Below, piece after piece: positions 7,031 to 13,815 of a stretch of 19,327 bases of DNA (position 1 is the first letter of the stretch; every line of letters starts with the position of its first letter). The stretch spans positions 1 to 19,327 of the forward strand of contig JAEYUO010000033.1 in assembly GCA_023432465.1 (NCBI GenBank), read 5' to 3'. The position numbers and the translations under genes are program-made. Below the pieces are notes generated by a model. The model saw nothing but the letters and a program-made list of their open reading frames with translations. It ran no database searches and had not been told where the DNA came from. This stretch comes from Planctomycetota bacterium. GTDB taxonomy: Bacteria > Planctomycetota > Phycisphaerae > Phycisphaerales > UBA1924.

Positions 7031-8104
7031 ATGAAGACTCGCTGCCAGACCCTGACCATGCTCCTTCTCACCGCCGGCCTCGCCTCCGCCGCCAGCGCCC
7101 AGGCCCCCGGCGACCTCGTCTTCACCAACGAGTACGACGACTCGGTCTACCACCTCCCCGTGGGCGGCTCGGCCAATCTGCTCTTCGCCTCGCCCGGCTC
7201 CCGCCTCGCGGGCATCACCCGCAACGGCGACACCTGGTACTTCGCCGACGGCCCCTTCCCCGTGCAGGATCCCAGCGATTCCCGCATCCTCCAGGCGACC
7301 AACCTCTTCTCCGGCGCGCCGATCGTCAGCACCTTCGCCTCCAGCGGCAGCATCCAGAATCCCATCGGCATCACCTACCACGCCGCCAGCAACAACATCA
7401 TCGGCGTCATGAACCCCGCCCGCGCTGCGCCGTTCTATGAAGGCCTCCTCGGCATCAACGCCACCACGACCGTGCAGACCCCGCTCTTCCAGGAGCCCGA
7501 CCCCGGCTCCACCCCCTCCCCGCGCTACAACGCCGGCGCCTACATCGCCCAGGATTTCAATCGCACCAACCGCTTCCTCGTCACCAACGCCAACGGCGGC
7601 ATCGATGCCCCGAACCCGGCCGAAGATAACTTTGTCGCCTCGACGCTCCATGCCTTCACCATCGGCGCCGACCTCTCCACCACCCACGACTTCATCTACG
7701 ACTTCAGCTCCTCCAACACCGGCCTCCCCAACACCCTCTTCGAAGTCCGTGGCGTCGCCGTCGTCGGCAACGATGTCTTCGTCTCCGACATCCTCCGCGG
7801 CGAGATCTACCGCCTCACGCTCGACGGCTCGGGCGCGGTCTCCGGCATCTCCCTCCTCGCCGGCGGGTTCGATGAGCCCGAAAGCCTGATCTACAACCCC
7901 TTCACCAACAAGCTGATCGTGGATGAAGTCGGCGGCCTCAACCCCCTCGACTCCCGCATCTCCCAGATCAACCTCGACGGCACCGGGTACGAAGTCCTCG
8001 CCACCGGCTTCCACGCCCGCGGCTTCGAGATCGTCCCGGCCCCCGGCACCCTCGCCCTCCTGGGCCTCGGCGGCCTCTTCGCCGCCCGCCGCCGTCGCGA
8101 CTGA
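7031..8104 (+). CDS. Secreted PEP-CTERM-like protein with propeller-like repeats
   Basis: A 357-residue exported protein. The signal peptide is about residues 1-23 (MKTRCQTLTM then a Leu/Ala-rich core, cut near ASA-Q). The C-terminus is a PEP-CTERM-type sorting tail: VPAPGT (335-340), a hydrophobic LALLGLGGLFAA and RRRRD. The motif is PAP rather than PEP, a common variant in Phycisphaerae-like genomes. Such tails are recognised by exosortase, which removes the tail and passes the protein to the envelope or exopolysaccharide. The body has repeated strand blocks (GDTWYFADG, NNIIGVMN, GVAVVGNDVFVSDILRGEIYRLTLDG, NKLIVDEVG) like an NHL/SMP-30 beta-propeller. No catalytic motif is recognised. It is a single-gene unit: its own leader, ribosome site and downstream intrinsic terminator. 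Confidence 0.87.
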   Translation: MKTRCQTLTMLLLTAGLASAASAQAPGDLVFTNEYDDSVYHLPVGGSANLLFASPGSRLAGITRNGDTWYFADGPFPVQDPSDSRILQATNLFSGAPIVSTFASSGSIQNPIGITYHAASNNIIGVMNPARAAPFYEGLLGINATTTVQTPLFQEPDPGSTPSPRYNAGAYIAQDFNRTNRFLVTNANGGIDAPNPAEDNFVASTLHAFTIGADLSTTHDFIYDFSSSNTGLPNTLFEVRGVAVVGNDVFVSDILRGEIYRLTLDGSGAVSGISLLAGGFDEPESLIYNPFTNKLIVDEVGGLNPLDSRISQINLDGTGYEVLATGFHARGFEIVPAPGTLALLGLGGLFAARRRRD

Positions 8105-8132
8105 TCCCTTCCCGCCCTCCCTCGCCCCCATG

Positions 8133-8168
8133 CCGCCCCGGCTCACCCCGGGGCGGTTTTCATTTTTT
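8133..8168 (+). terminator. Rho-independent terminator of the PEP-CTERM gene
   Basis: CCGCCCCGG (8133-8141) and CCGGGGCGG (8148-8156) form a perfect 9-bp stem with a 6-base loop, followed by TTTTCATTTTTT. It lies 29 bases after the stop codon and separates this gene from the polymerase gene. Confidence 0.93.
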
Positions 8169-8225
8169 GCCCTTCGCCGTCCCACGCCCTTTGCAGTTCG
8201 GTCACTGTGCGGTACCCTTCTCCGA

Positions 8226-9491
8226 ATGCCCCTCCGCTCCCTCTTCCTCGACCTCAACTCCTACTTCGCTTCCTGCGAGCAGCTCATGCACCCCGAGCTC
8301 CGCGGCAAGCCCGTCGCCGTCGTCCCCGCGCTCGTCGATACCACCTGCTGCATCGCCGCCAGCTACGAAGCCAAGGCCCTTGGCGTTAAGACCGGCACCC
8401 GCGTCGGCGATGCCCGGCGCATGTGCCCGGGAATCATCCTCATCACCGGCAAGCACGAGCACTACATCCGCATCCACCACGAGATCATCGCCGCCGTAGA
8501 CACCGTCATCCCCGTCCACAAAGTCTGCTCCGTCGATGAAATGGAGTGCCGACTTCTCGGCAAGGAGCGCGAACCCGACAACGCGATCGCCATCGCCCAC
8601 CGCGTCAAGGCCGCCATCCGCCAGCGCGTCGCCGGCGGCGCGCCCGGCGTCCTCACCTGCTCCATCGGCCTCGCCCCCAACCGCGTGCTCGCCAAGGTCG
8701 CCAGCGACATGCACAAGCCCGACGGTCTCATCATCCTCCGCGATGAAGAACTCCCGCACCGCCTCGCCTCGCTCACCCTCCGCGACCTGCCCGGCATCGG
8801 CCCACGCATGGAAGTCCGCCTCAAGGATCGCGGCGTCCGCACCATGGCCGACCTCATCGACCGCACGCCCGAAGAACTCATCAACATCTTCGGCAGCATC
8901 CACGGCGAATACTGGTGGCACTGGCTCCGCGGCCACGACCCCGAGCAGCGAGAGCACGGCACGCACTCAATCGGCCACCAGCACGTCCTCCCGCCCAAGC
9001 ACCGCAACCTCGCCGATGCCCGCGCCATCATCATCCGACTGCTGCACAAGGCCGCGGCGCGCATGCGACAAAAGGGCTACCTCTCCCCGACGCTGGTCGT
9101 CTTCGTCCGCACCATGAATGAAGGCCCGGGCGGCCGATGGGGCGGCAAATCCAGTTGGGAGCGCACCCTCAAGCTCGGCCTCCCCACCGATGACACCCTC
9201 GCCTTCATCGATGCCTTCGCCGCCGCGTGGAAGTCCTCCGAATCCGAACTCTCCTCCGCCCGCCTGCTCATGGTCGGCATCACCCTCGTGGACCTCACGC
9301 CCGCCGCCGGCACAACGCTCCCACTCTTCGGCCAGTCCCGCCCGCGCCAGAAGCTCGGCGCAGTGATGGACAAGATCAACACCACCTACGGCAAGGGCAC
9401 GCTCTACCCCGCATCCATGCACATCGCCAAGGACACCGCCCCCGTCCGCATCGCCTTCCACTCCATCCCCGACCTCGACCTGCCCGCGTGA
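8226..9491 (+). CDS. Y-family DNA polymerase (DinB/UmuC-like)
   Basis: A 421-residue translesion polymerase that copies past damaged bases with low fidelity. Catalytic acidic residues are visible: D9 in FLDLNSYFASCEQ (steric residues Y13, F14) and D104-E105 in SVDEMECRL. The finger region reads TTCCIAASYEAKALGVKTGT. The thumb has the helix-hairpin-helix LRDLPGIGPRMEVRLKDRGV. A little-finger domain follows (about 240-360). TLPLFG at 364-369 resembles a beta-clamp binding peptide (QLxLF type). The block after the catalytic acids (MECRLLGKE rather than AYLDL) and the Cys-rich finger differ from classical Pol IV, so it may be a planctomycete-type Y-polymerase subfamily. The ATG at 8226 directly precedes the conserved first strand. 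There is no Shine-Dalgarno. No imuA/recA-like or lexA neighbour is present, and no SOS box was recognised. Confidence 0.9.
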   Translation: MPLRSLFLDLNSYFASCEQLMHPELRGKPVAVVPALVDTTCCIAASYEAKALGVKTGTRVGDARRMCPGIILITGKHEHYIRIHHEIIAAVDTVIPVHKVCSVDEMECRLLGKEREPDNAIAIAHRVKAAIRQRVAGGAPGVLTCSIGLAPNRVLAKVASDMHKPDGLIILRDEELPHRLASLTLRDLPGIGPRMEVRLKDRGVRTMADLIDRTPEELINIFGSIHGEYWWHWLRGHDPEQREHGTHSIGHQHVLPPKHRNLADARAIIIRLLHKAAARMRQKGYLSPTLVVFVRTMNEGPGGRWGGKSSWERTLKLGLPTDDTLAFIDAFAAAWKSSESELSSARLLMVGITLVDLTPAAGTTLPLFGQSRPRQKLGAVMDKINTTYGKGTLYPASMHIAKDTAPVRIAFHSIPDLDLPA

Positions 9492-9935
9492 GCCATGTGC
9501 AAAAGACCTCGCGCAGAGGCGCTGAGCCGCAGAGCAAAACCCAAATGGAACACAGATGGGACAGATGTTGAACAGATGAAGAGGATGAAGGCAGAGAGTG
9601 GGGAGTGCTCATGCCCGCGGATCGCATCCCCGACAGCTCGGGTTCTTCGGCGGATGTCGGACGGCCGTCACCGTTCCGACCCCAACGTCTTTCATCTGGG
9701 CCTCTCTGCGCGAATCTACGGCTTGCTTTCCCGCCTTCATCCGGGCCATCTGCATCAGCTCTTTCTCTGATCCGCGTTCATCCGCGTTGATCTGCGGCCT
9801 CATCCTCCGCTTTCATCCTTTCCATCTGTCCAACATCTGTCTCATCTGTGTTCCCGCCTTCTCTTTCTGCGCCTCCCCGCCTCAGCGCCCTCCCTCCGGA
9901 CCCGTCCCCAACCGTGCGAATCCGTGGCCCCGTCT
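9492..9935. repeat. 444-bp repeat island with long imperfect inverted repeat
   Basis: No gene is seen. The arms 9547-9592 (on plus: GGAACACAGATG, then GACAGATGTTG and ACAGATG steps) and 9809-9854 (CATCC...CATCTGTCC, CATCTGTCTC, ATCTGTGTTCC) are reverse complements apart from a few bases. The symmetry extends outward: GCAGAGGCGCTGAGCCGCAGAG (9512-9533, written here by position and sense) faces a matching CTGCGCCTCC/CCTCAGCGCC block at about 9855-9895. Between the arms is a decamer array (9770-9799). It separates convergent genes: the polymerase on plus and the asparaginase on minus. Confidence 0.8.
9770..9799 (+). repeat. Three-unit 10-bp repeat ending GGCC
   Basis: ATCCGCGTTC, ATCCGCGTTG and ATCTGCGGCC follow one another without spacers. 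The same three-unit layout with a terminal GGCC recurs at 14234-14263 and 14294-14323. Confidence 0.8.
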
Positions 9936-11105
9936 TCACCTGCTGTTCTGCTGAGCAGCTGCTCTACCAACCCGCTCCAGCCCCTCCCAGATCCCCACCT
10001 CAAACCGCCCGTTCGAATCCGCCGCCGCCCGGAACATCCCCTCCGAGTTCCACACCATCGCGATCTCCCCCGTCCGCGACACCGCGATCACGCCGCCATC
10101 ATCCGGCTTCAGAACGCCGTGCACCACCTCGCGCGCCGCCTGATTCACCCCGATCCCCTTGTACCGCATGCGGTCCGAGATGTCCCGCGCAACGCCATGC
10201 CGGATGAACTCCTCACCCGTCCCAGTCCCCGAAACCGCGCACGACTCGTTGTTCGCGTAGTTCCCCGCGCCGATGATCGGCGAGTCCCCGATGCGTGCCC
10301 ATCGCTTCCCGCTCATGCCCCCCGTGCTCGTCGCCGCGGCAAGATTCCCCGCCGAATCCAGCACCACACACCCCACCGTGCCATACGTGCGACTGACTTT
10401 CAAGTCAGTGCTTCTCGTGCCACTGACTTTCACGTCAGTGCTTCCTCCACCAATGACCGCGCGGTCAGCACTCGCGCCGCCGATCGTCACGCCCTTGGGC
10501 AACTCCGGCATCGGCTCGCCGCGCTCGCCGAGCACTTCCTTCAGAACATTCCACCGCTTCTCCGTGAAGAAGTACGCCGGATCCACCCGCGCGATGTCCG
10601 GCCCCAGCGTCGTCGCAAACGCCTCCGCCCCCTCGCGCGACAGGATCACATGCCGCGTCTGTTCCATCACGCGCCGCGCAAGCCTGATCGGGTTCTTCAC
10701 CGTCGTCACGCCCGCCACCGCGCCGCACTTGAGCGTCGCGCCATCCATAATCGACGCATCCAGCTCGTTCCGCCCCTCCGCCGTAAACACCGCGCCGCGG
10801 CCGGCATTGAACTTCGGATCGTTCTCCAGGAACATCACCACCGCCTCGGAGGTGTCGAGCGCGCTCCGCCCCGCCTGCAGCATCTCGACGCCCAGCGCCA
10901 GCGCTTCTCCCAGCGACCTCGCATACGCCTCGCGTTCCTCCGGCGGCGCAACCTTGTCCAGCACCCCCGCGCCCCCGTGCAGCGCAATCGCAAACGTCGG
11001 CCGTTCGCTCCCGCCCTGTTGTGCCGCGGCGTCGCCGCCACTCTTGCACCCAGCGAGCGACATCACCGACAGTCCAGCACAAATCGCAATCAGGCTCTTG
11101 AGCAT
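9936..11105 (-). CDS. Lipoprotein isoaspartyl peptidase / L-asparaginase (Ntn hydrolase)
   Basis: A type 2 (plant-type) asparaginase/isoaspartyl dipeptidase, 389 residues, made as a precursor that cleaves itself before a threonine that becomes the catalytic nucleophile. Seen: LHGGAGVLD (42-50), KFNAGRGAVFTAEGRNELDASIMDG (98-122), the nucleophile T243 in GTVGCVVLD, STGGMSGKR (260-268) and GTGTGEEFIRHGVA (293-306). The N-terminus MLKSLIAICAGLSVMSLAGC has a lipobox with C20, so the enzyme is exported and lipid-anchored, whereas most homologues are cytoplasmic. The start at 11105 is favoured over ATG 11111 because AGGGAG lies eight bases upstream of it. Oddity: residues 212-241, immediately before G242-T243, are three tandem ten-residue repeats encoded by palindromic DNA. 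The gene stands alone, convergent with the polymerase and divergent from the M28 gene. Confidence 0.9.
   Translation of the reverse strand: MLKSLIAICAGLSVMSLAGCKSGGDAAAQQGGSERPTFAIALHGGAGVLDKVAPPEEREAYARSLGEALALGVEMLQAGRSALDTSEAVVMFLENDPKFNAGRGAVFTAEGRNELDASIMDGATLKCGAVAGVTTVKNPIRLARRVMEQTRHVILSREGAEAFATTLGPDIARVDPAYFFTEKRWNVLKEVLGERGEPMPELPKGVTIGGASADRAVIGGGSTDVKVSGTRSTDLKVSRTYGTVGCVVLDSAGNLAAATSTGGMSGKRWARIGDSPIIGAGNYANNESCAVSGTGTGEEFIRHGVARDISDRMRYKGIGVNQAAREVVHGVLKPDDGGVIAVSRTGEIAMVWNSEGMFRAAADSNGRFEVGIWEGLERVGRAAAQQNSR
10383..10472. repeat. Three tandem 30-bp palindromic units inside the asparaginase gene
   Basis: Palindromes ACTGACTT-TC-AAGTCAGT (10391-10408), ACTGACTT-TC-ACGTCAGT (10421-10438) and TGACCGC-GCGGTCA (10453-10466) have centres exactly 30 bases apart. 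Units 1 and 2 match at 27 of 30 positions (10385-10414 versus 10415-10444). Unit 3 keeps the symmetry but with different bases. In the protein they read STDLKVSRTY, STDVKVSGTR and SADRAVIGGG. Confidence 0.88.
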
Positions 11106-11113
11106 CGACATCA

Positions 11114-11119
11114 CTCCCT
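11114..11119 (-). promoter_or_regulatory. Ribosome binding site of the asparaginase gene
   Basis: On the minus strand AGGGAG lies eight bases before ATG 11105 and only two before ATG 11111, so it selects the shorter lipoprotein start. Confidence 0.65.
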
Positions 11120-11166
11120 GACCAATCCCTCCCGCCGACACCAGCAGCATACCGTCTCTCCGCGTG

Positions 11167-11187
11167 GCACGGGCATCCTGCCCGTGC
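11167..11187. repeat. CACGGGCA hairpin repeat, copy 1
   Basis: GCACGGGCA (11167-11175) and TGCCCGTGC (11179-11187) form a perfect 9-bp stem with loop TCC. The same core recurs at 18918-18936. No T-tract follows. The element is upstream of both flanking divergent genes, so it is not a terminator here. Confidence 0.85.
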
Positions 11188-11281
11188 ATCGGGTGCAGTG
11201 GTACAGGATTCGGCTCTGCGACGCCCCCGCCACCATGGACCACATCACACCCAGAATCTCATTCGCTTGGTCCTTTCCCTA

Positions 11282-11376
11282 CTTCGCCCCAACGGGGTGC
11301 CGGGCTGTAGCCACGCGCCAGCGAGTTCGGCGCAGCTGTTTTCAACAGAGTCCCGAGCGCAAGCTCGGGCTGTCTC
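11282..11376. repeat. Composite stem-loop element, degenerate copy
   Basis: It shares the order CTTCGCCCC-AA-CGGGGTG, GGGCTGTAGCCACG and CCAGCGAGTTCGGCGCAG with the full copies, then diverges. It has its own hairpins: CTGTT-TTC-AACAG (11336-11348) and CCCGAGC-GCAA-GCTCGGG (11352-11369). Confidence 0.75.
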
Positions 11377-11415
11377 ACTCACGCATCCGCACCTCACCCG
11401 TGACCATCTGCGCTG

Positions 11416-11611
11416 CCTTCACGCCCCAACGGGGCGAAGGGCTGTAGCCACGGGCCAGCAAAGCTCGGCGAAGCCGAGCGAAGCGCAGCCCGTGGAAGCA
11501 TCGCGATCGCACACTCGCCCCGGAGGGGCGACGGATTCTCATCTCCGCGCGCCGATTCATCGGCCTTGCGCGCTTGCAGGCCAGCCCTTCAGGACTGGTG
11601 AATCTCCATCG
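11416..11611. repeat. Composite stem-loop element, full copy A
   Basis: About 195 bp with successive hairpins. CCACGGGC (11448-11455) pairs with GCCCGTGG (11488-11495). The enclosed inner stem is GCTCGGC-GAA-GCCGAGC (11463-11479). Then come TCGCCCC-GGA-GGGGCGA (11515-11531), CCGAT-TC-ATCGG (11552-11563) and CCAGCCC-TTCA-GGACTGG (11581-11598). By eye it is close to 90% identical to copy B at 13157-13346. Confidence 0.9.
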
Positions 11612-11682
11612 CCACCACTCTCATCGCATCATCTCCAACCACCGCGCGGAACCGCCTCGCGCCCGTCGCGTACCGTCTCCCG

Positions 11683-12780
11683 ATGGACTCCCCATCCGCC
11701 TCTTCCGCTCCGACCACCAATCCCCGCCGCCCCTGGTACCGCAGCCGCAACAAGCGTCTGCTCGTGCTGTTCTCCTGCATCCTTCTCGCCCTCATCTACG
11801 GCTTCTTCTCCATGATCCTCATGCCCGGACGCTCGTTCCGCGGCCCGCTCCCGCCGACAACCGACGCCCAGCGCGCCCTCGCCGATGAACTCCGCATCCA
11901 TGTCGAGGTCCTGTCTGATGCAACGGGCGGCGTCGGCCGCGTCGGCAACCGCAGCACCTTCTACCCCAAGCGCTTCGCCGAGGCCTACGTCTACCTCGAT
12001 GACCAGCTCGCGGCGATGGGCTACGACCATCGCAACGAGTACCCCGTGCAGCGCGGCTCCCCCGTGCCCAGCATCGAGGTCATCGTTCCCGCCAAAGCCG
12101 CGAAAAGCAGTGGGGGGGCAGCCGCCACAAAGCCCCGCATCATCGTCATCGGTGCGCACTACGACGCCTTCCAGGGCACCCCCGGCGCCGATGACAACGC
12201 CTCCGGCGTCGCCGCGACTCTGCACCTCGCGCGGATCTTCCAGAACGATCCCCAGCCCGCCGAACTCCGCTTCCTGTTCTTCGTAAACGAAGAGCCGCCC
12301 GCGTTCTGGACCGAGGACATGGGCTCATGGGTGTACGCCAAGGCCTGCCGCGCAAACGATGACAACATCACCGCGATGATCAGCATCGAGAGCATCGGCT
12401 ACTACAGCGATGCCCCCGGCTCGCAGCGCTACCCGCAGCCCCTCGCCCTGCTCTACCCCGACACCAGCAACTTCATCGGCTTCATCGGCAACTGGTCATC
12501 CCGATTCCTCACACGCCGCGCCCTCCGCGCGTTCCGCGACAATGCCCAGTTCCCCTCCGAGGGCGCAGCGCTCCCCAGCGTCCTGCCCGGCGTCGGCTGG
12601 TCCGACCACTGGTCCTTCTGGCAGGAGGGCTACCACGCCATCATGATCACCGACACCGCGACGTTCCGCAATCCGCACTACCACACGCCCAACGACAAGG
12701 CCGACACGCTCGACTACGACCGCATGGCCCGTGTCGTCGAAGGCATCGAAGCGGTGGTCCGCGAACTCGCCGCCCAATGA
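11683..12780 (+). CDS. Membrane-anchored M28-family zinc aminopeptidase
   Basis: A 365-residue peptidase: a polar N-terminus, one membrane helix (about 25-47, RLLVLFSCILLALIYGFFSMIL), then an M28 (aminopeptidase Y/S-like) catalytic domain facing the periplasm or outside. The di-zinc ligand motifs are complete: H159 in GAHYDAF, D170-D171 in GADDNASG, E203-E204 in VNEEPP, E236 in SIESIGYY and H334 in HYHTPNDKADTLDY. It probably trims peptides; the substrate is unknown. A small insert at about 139-147 (AKSSGGAAA) between the strands VPSIEVIVPA and KPRIIVIGAHYD carries the G-run 12-mer also found in dapL. The ATG has no Shine-Dalgarno, and the preceding bases belong to the tail of the repeat island. 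The stop overlaps the next start (ATGA at 12777). Confidence 0.9.
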   Translation: MDSPSASSAPTTNPRRPWYRSRNKRLLVLFSCILLALIYGFFSMILMPGRSFRGPLPPTTDAQRALADELRIHVEVLSDATGGVGRVGNRSTFYPKRFAEAYVYLDDQLAAMGYDHRNEYPVQRGSPVPSIEVIVPAKAAKSSGGAAATKPRIIVIGAHYDAFQGTPGADDNASGVAATLHLARIFQNDPQPAELRFLFFVNEEPPAFWTEDMGSWVYAKACRANDDNITAMISIESIGYYSDAPGSQRYPQPLALLYPDTSNFIGFIGNWSSRFLTRRALRAFRDNAQFPSEGAALPSVLPGVGWSDHWSFWQEGYHAIMITDTATFRNPHYHTPNDKADTLDYDRMARVVEGIEAVVRELAAQ

Positions 12781-13037
12781 TCCATTCGGAACATCCAGGC
12801 CATCCGGAACCGCTCATGCTCTACTCAACGACACTTGCGCTCGGTGATCTGGAGTATTTTGTACAAGCCCTCATTGGCCTCGGTGTTCTGTTCGTCTGGT
12901 TCATGACGATCCTCATAGTACTTGTTGACAAGGGCTCGCCCGCTCACAAGATCATGTGGATGATTGCCGCGATCGTTTTGCCGGGGATCAGCCTGATCCT
13001 GTATCTCTGTCTCGCGCACCGCACGCGGCACCTGTAA
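12777..13037 (+). CDS. PLDc_N-like small membrane protein (first copy)
   Basis: An 86-residue protein with two membrane helices: about 27-50 (FVQALIGLGVLFVWFMTILIVLV) and 58-80 (IMWMIAAIVLPGISLILYLCL). The HKxMW...LPGxxLxLYL pattern matches the phospholipase D nuclease N-terminal (PLDc_N) family, found at the front of cardiolipin synthases and as stand-alone small proteins of unknown role. ATG 12777 overlaps the M28 stop by four bases; ATG 12816 (MLYSTTLALG) is an alternative that starts closer to the first helix. The coding DNA is visibly less GC-rich than its neighbours and uses ATA, GTA, TTG and CTT codons, so it may have a different history. A second copy lies at 13816-14040. Confidence 0.82.
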   Translation: MIHSEHPGHPEPLMLYSTTLALGDLEYFVQALIGLGVLFVWFMTILIVLVDKGSPAHKIMWMIAAIVLPGISLILYLCLAHRTRHL

Positions 13038-13156
13038 TGCCGCAATACAGATTCAGTGCGGAGACAGAGCCATGCGGTTCGCACAGGGCCGCGACCTCGT
13101 CTCGAGACATTCTCCTCCGCCCATCAACACTCGCCGCCCCGTCCTCTTCTCCGCCG

Positions 13157-13346
13157 CCTTCACGCCCCCCCGGGGCGCAGGGCTGTAGCCACGGGCCAGC
13201 GAGTTCGGCGCAGCCGAGCGAAGCGCAGCCCGTGGAAGCCGAACAGATGCGCACTCACCCCGGAGGGGTGACGGATTCTCATCCCCGCAGGCCGATTCAT
13301 CGGCCTTGCCCGCTTGTAGGCCAGCCCTTCAGGGCTGGTGAACTGA
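13157..13346. repeat. Composite stem-loop element, full copy B
   Basis: Same hairpin order as copy A. The outer stem CCACGGGC/GCCCGTGG is 13189-13196 with 13228-13235. The inner stem is GTTCGGC-GCA-GCCGAGC (13203-13219). TCACCCC-GGA-GGGGTGA is at 13255-13271. CCGAT-TC-ATCGG lies in the 13291-13303 stretch, and CCAGCCC-TTCA-GGGCTGG is at 13321-13338. The A-T pair 13257/13269 replaces the G-C pair of copy A. Confidence 0.9.
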
Positions 13347-13635
13347 CCAACATCAAACAAGCTGACCGTGTGATTGATCTCAGCCCGTTTCAACGGGCTT
13401 CTGTCTTCCGCCGGCTTCAGCCTCCATCAACCACCATCCCGCGCCGCCTTTCTCGTTCAACCGCCTCTTCCGCACATGCATCCTCGCTCCCGAACTCATC
13501 CGCAATACCTCACCCCTGATTCTCTCCCCTGCCCTCACGCCCTGAACGCTCGGTGCAGCTCTTCTCGCACGCAACGTCTCAGTCTCCTACACTCATCAAG
13601 CGCATTCTGCGACCTACGGGGGCCGGGAACTGAAT

Positions 13636-13641
13636 AAGGAG
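13636..13641 (+). promoter_or_regulatory. Ribosome binding site deciding a TTG start
   Basis: AAGGAG with a six-base spacer precedes TTG 13648. This is the main support for the unusual start codon of the entericidin-like gene. Confidence 0.8.
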
Positions 13642-13647
13642 CCACAA

Positions 13648-13791
13648 TTGAAGAAGTCCACTCTTCTCGGGACGGTTGTCCTCATGCTCGCCGCCGCGGC
13701 CTGCCTCGCACTCTCCGGCTGCAACACCGTCGAAGGGGCCGGAAAGGACATCGAAAAAGCGGGCGAAAGTATCCAGAATGCCGCCGACTAA
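13648..13791 (+). CDS. Entericidin-like micro-lipoprotein
   Basis: A 47-residue product from a TTG start: the basic MKKS-type N-terminus (KKSTLLGTVV), a hydrophobic core, and the lipobox LSGC with C25. The short mature peptide begins CNTVEGAGKDIEKAGESIQN. The CNTxxGxGKDIxxxGxxI pattern is the entericidin A/B signature. These are tiny cell-envelope lipoproteins, described in enterobacteria as a stationary-phase, osmotically regulated toxin/antidote pair. AAGGAG at 13636-13641 fixes the start; an internal ATG (13684) would lose the signal peptide. Only one entericidin-like gene is seen, so an EcnA/EcnB pair is not shown. The stop is 24 bases before the next start, and a shared terminator follows at 14082, so it is probably co-transcribed with the second PLDc_N-like gene. 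Confidence 0.88.
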   Translation: MKKSTLLGTVVLMLAAAACLALSGCNTVEGAGKDIEKAGESIQNAAD

Positions 13792-13815
13792 CTCAACCCA
13801 CAAGGAGTCCTGCTC

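Larger units (their letters stand above)
11112..11682. repeat. 571-bp intergenic repeat island
   Basis: No credible gene is seen. The interval contains the asparaginase ribosome site, one CACGGGCA/TGCCCGTG hairpin (11167-11187), a truncated composite stem-loop element (11282-11376) and a full element (11416-11611). It lies between divergent genes, so it must also hold both promoters, which I could not place. Confidence 0.75.
13038..13647. repeat. 610-bp intergenic repeat island
   Basis: It contains full composite element B (13157-13346) and the palindrome AGCCCGTT-TC-AACGGGCT (13382-13399). The remainder (13400-13630) is C/T-rich with no credible gene. Open frames across the element are repeat-derived and should not be annotated as proteins. 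The entericidin promoter must lie near its right end. Confidence 0.75.

Noticed and set aside
6932..8257. 441-codon open frame antisense to the PEP-CTERM gene
   Set aside because: Gly/Glu/Ala/Asp-rich shadow product. The plus strand has a signal peptide, sorting tail, ribosome site and terminator.
9940..10025. tRNA-like words on the minus strand (TTGGTAGAGCAGC) and GTTCGAATCC on plus nearby
   Set aside because: The two words are on opposite strands, the D-arm does not pair, and the stretch encodes the conserved C-terminus of the asparaginase.
10383..10472. Short CRISPR array
   Set aside because: The units are contiguous with no unique spacers, are palindromic throughout, and are in frame within a gene.
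12956..13519. Open frames spanning the composite repeat at 13157-13346, and similar ones at 11198-11815
   Set aside because: They consist of translated stem-loop repeats, have no independent protein signal, and would be copied wherever the repeat occurs.
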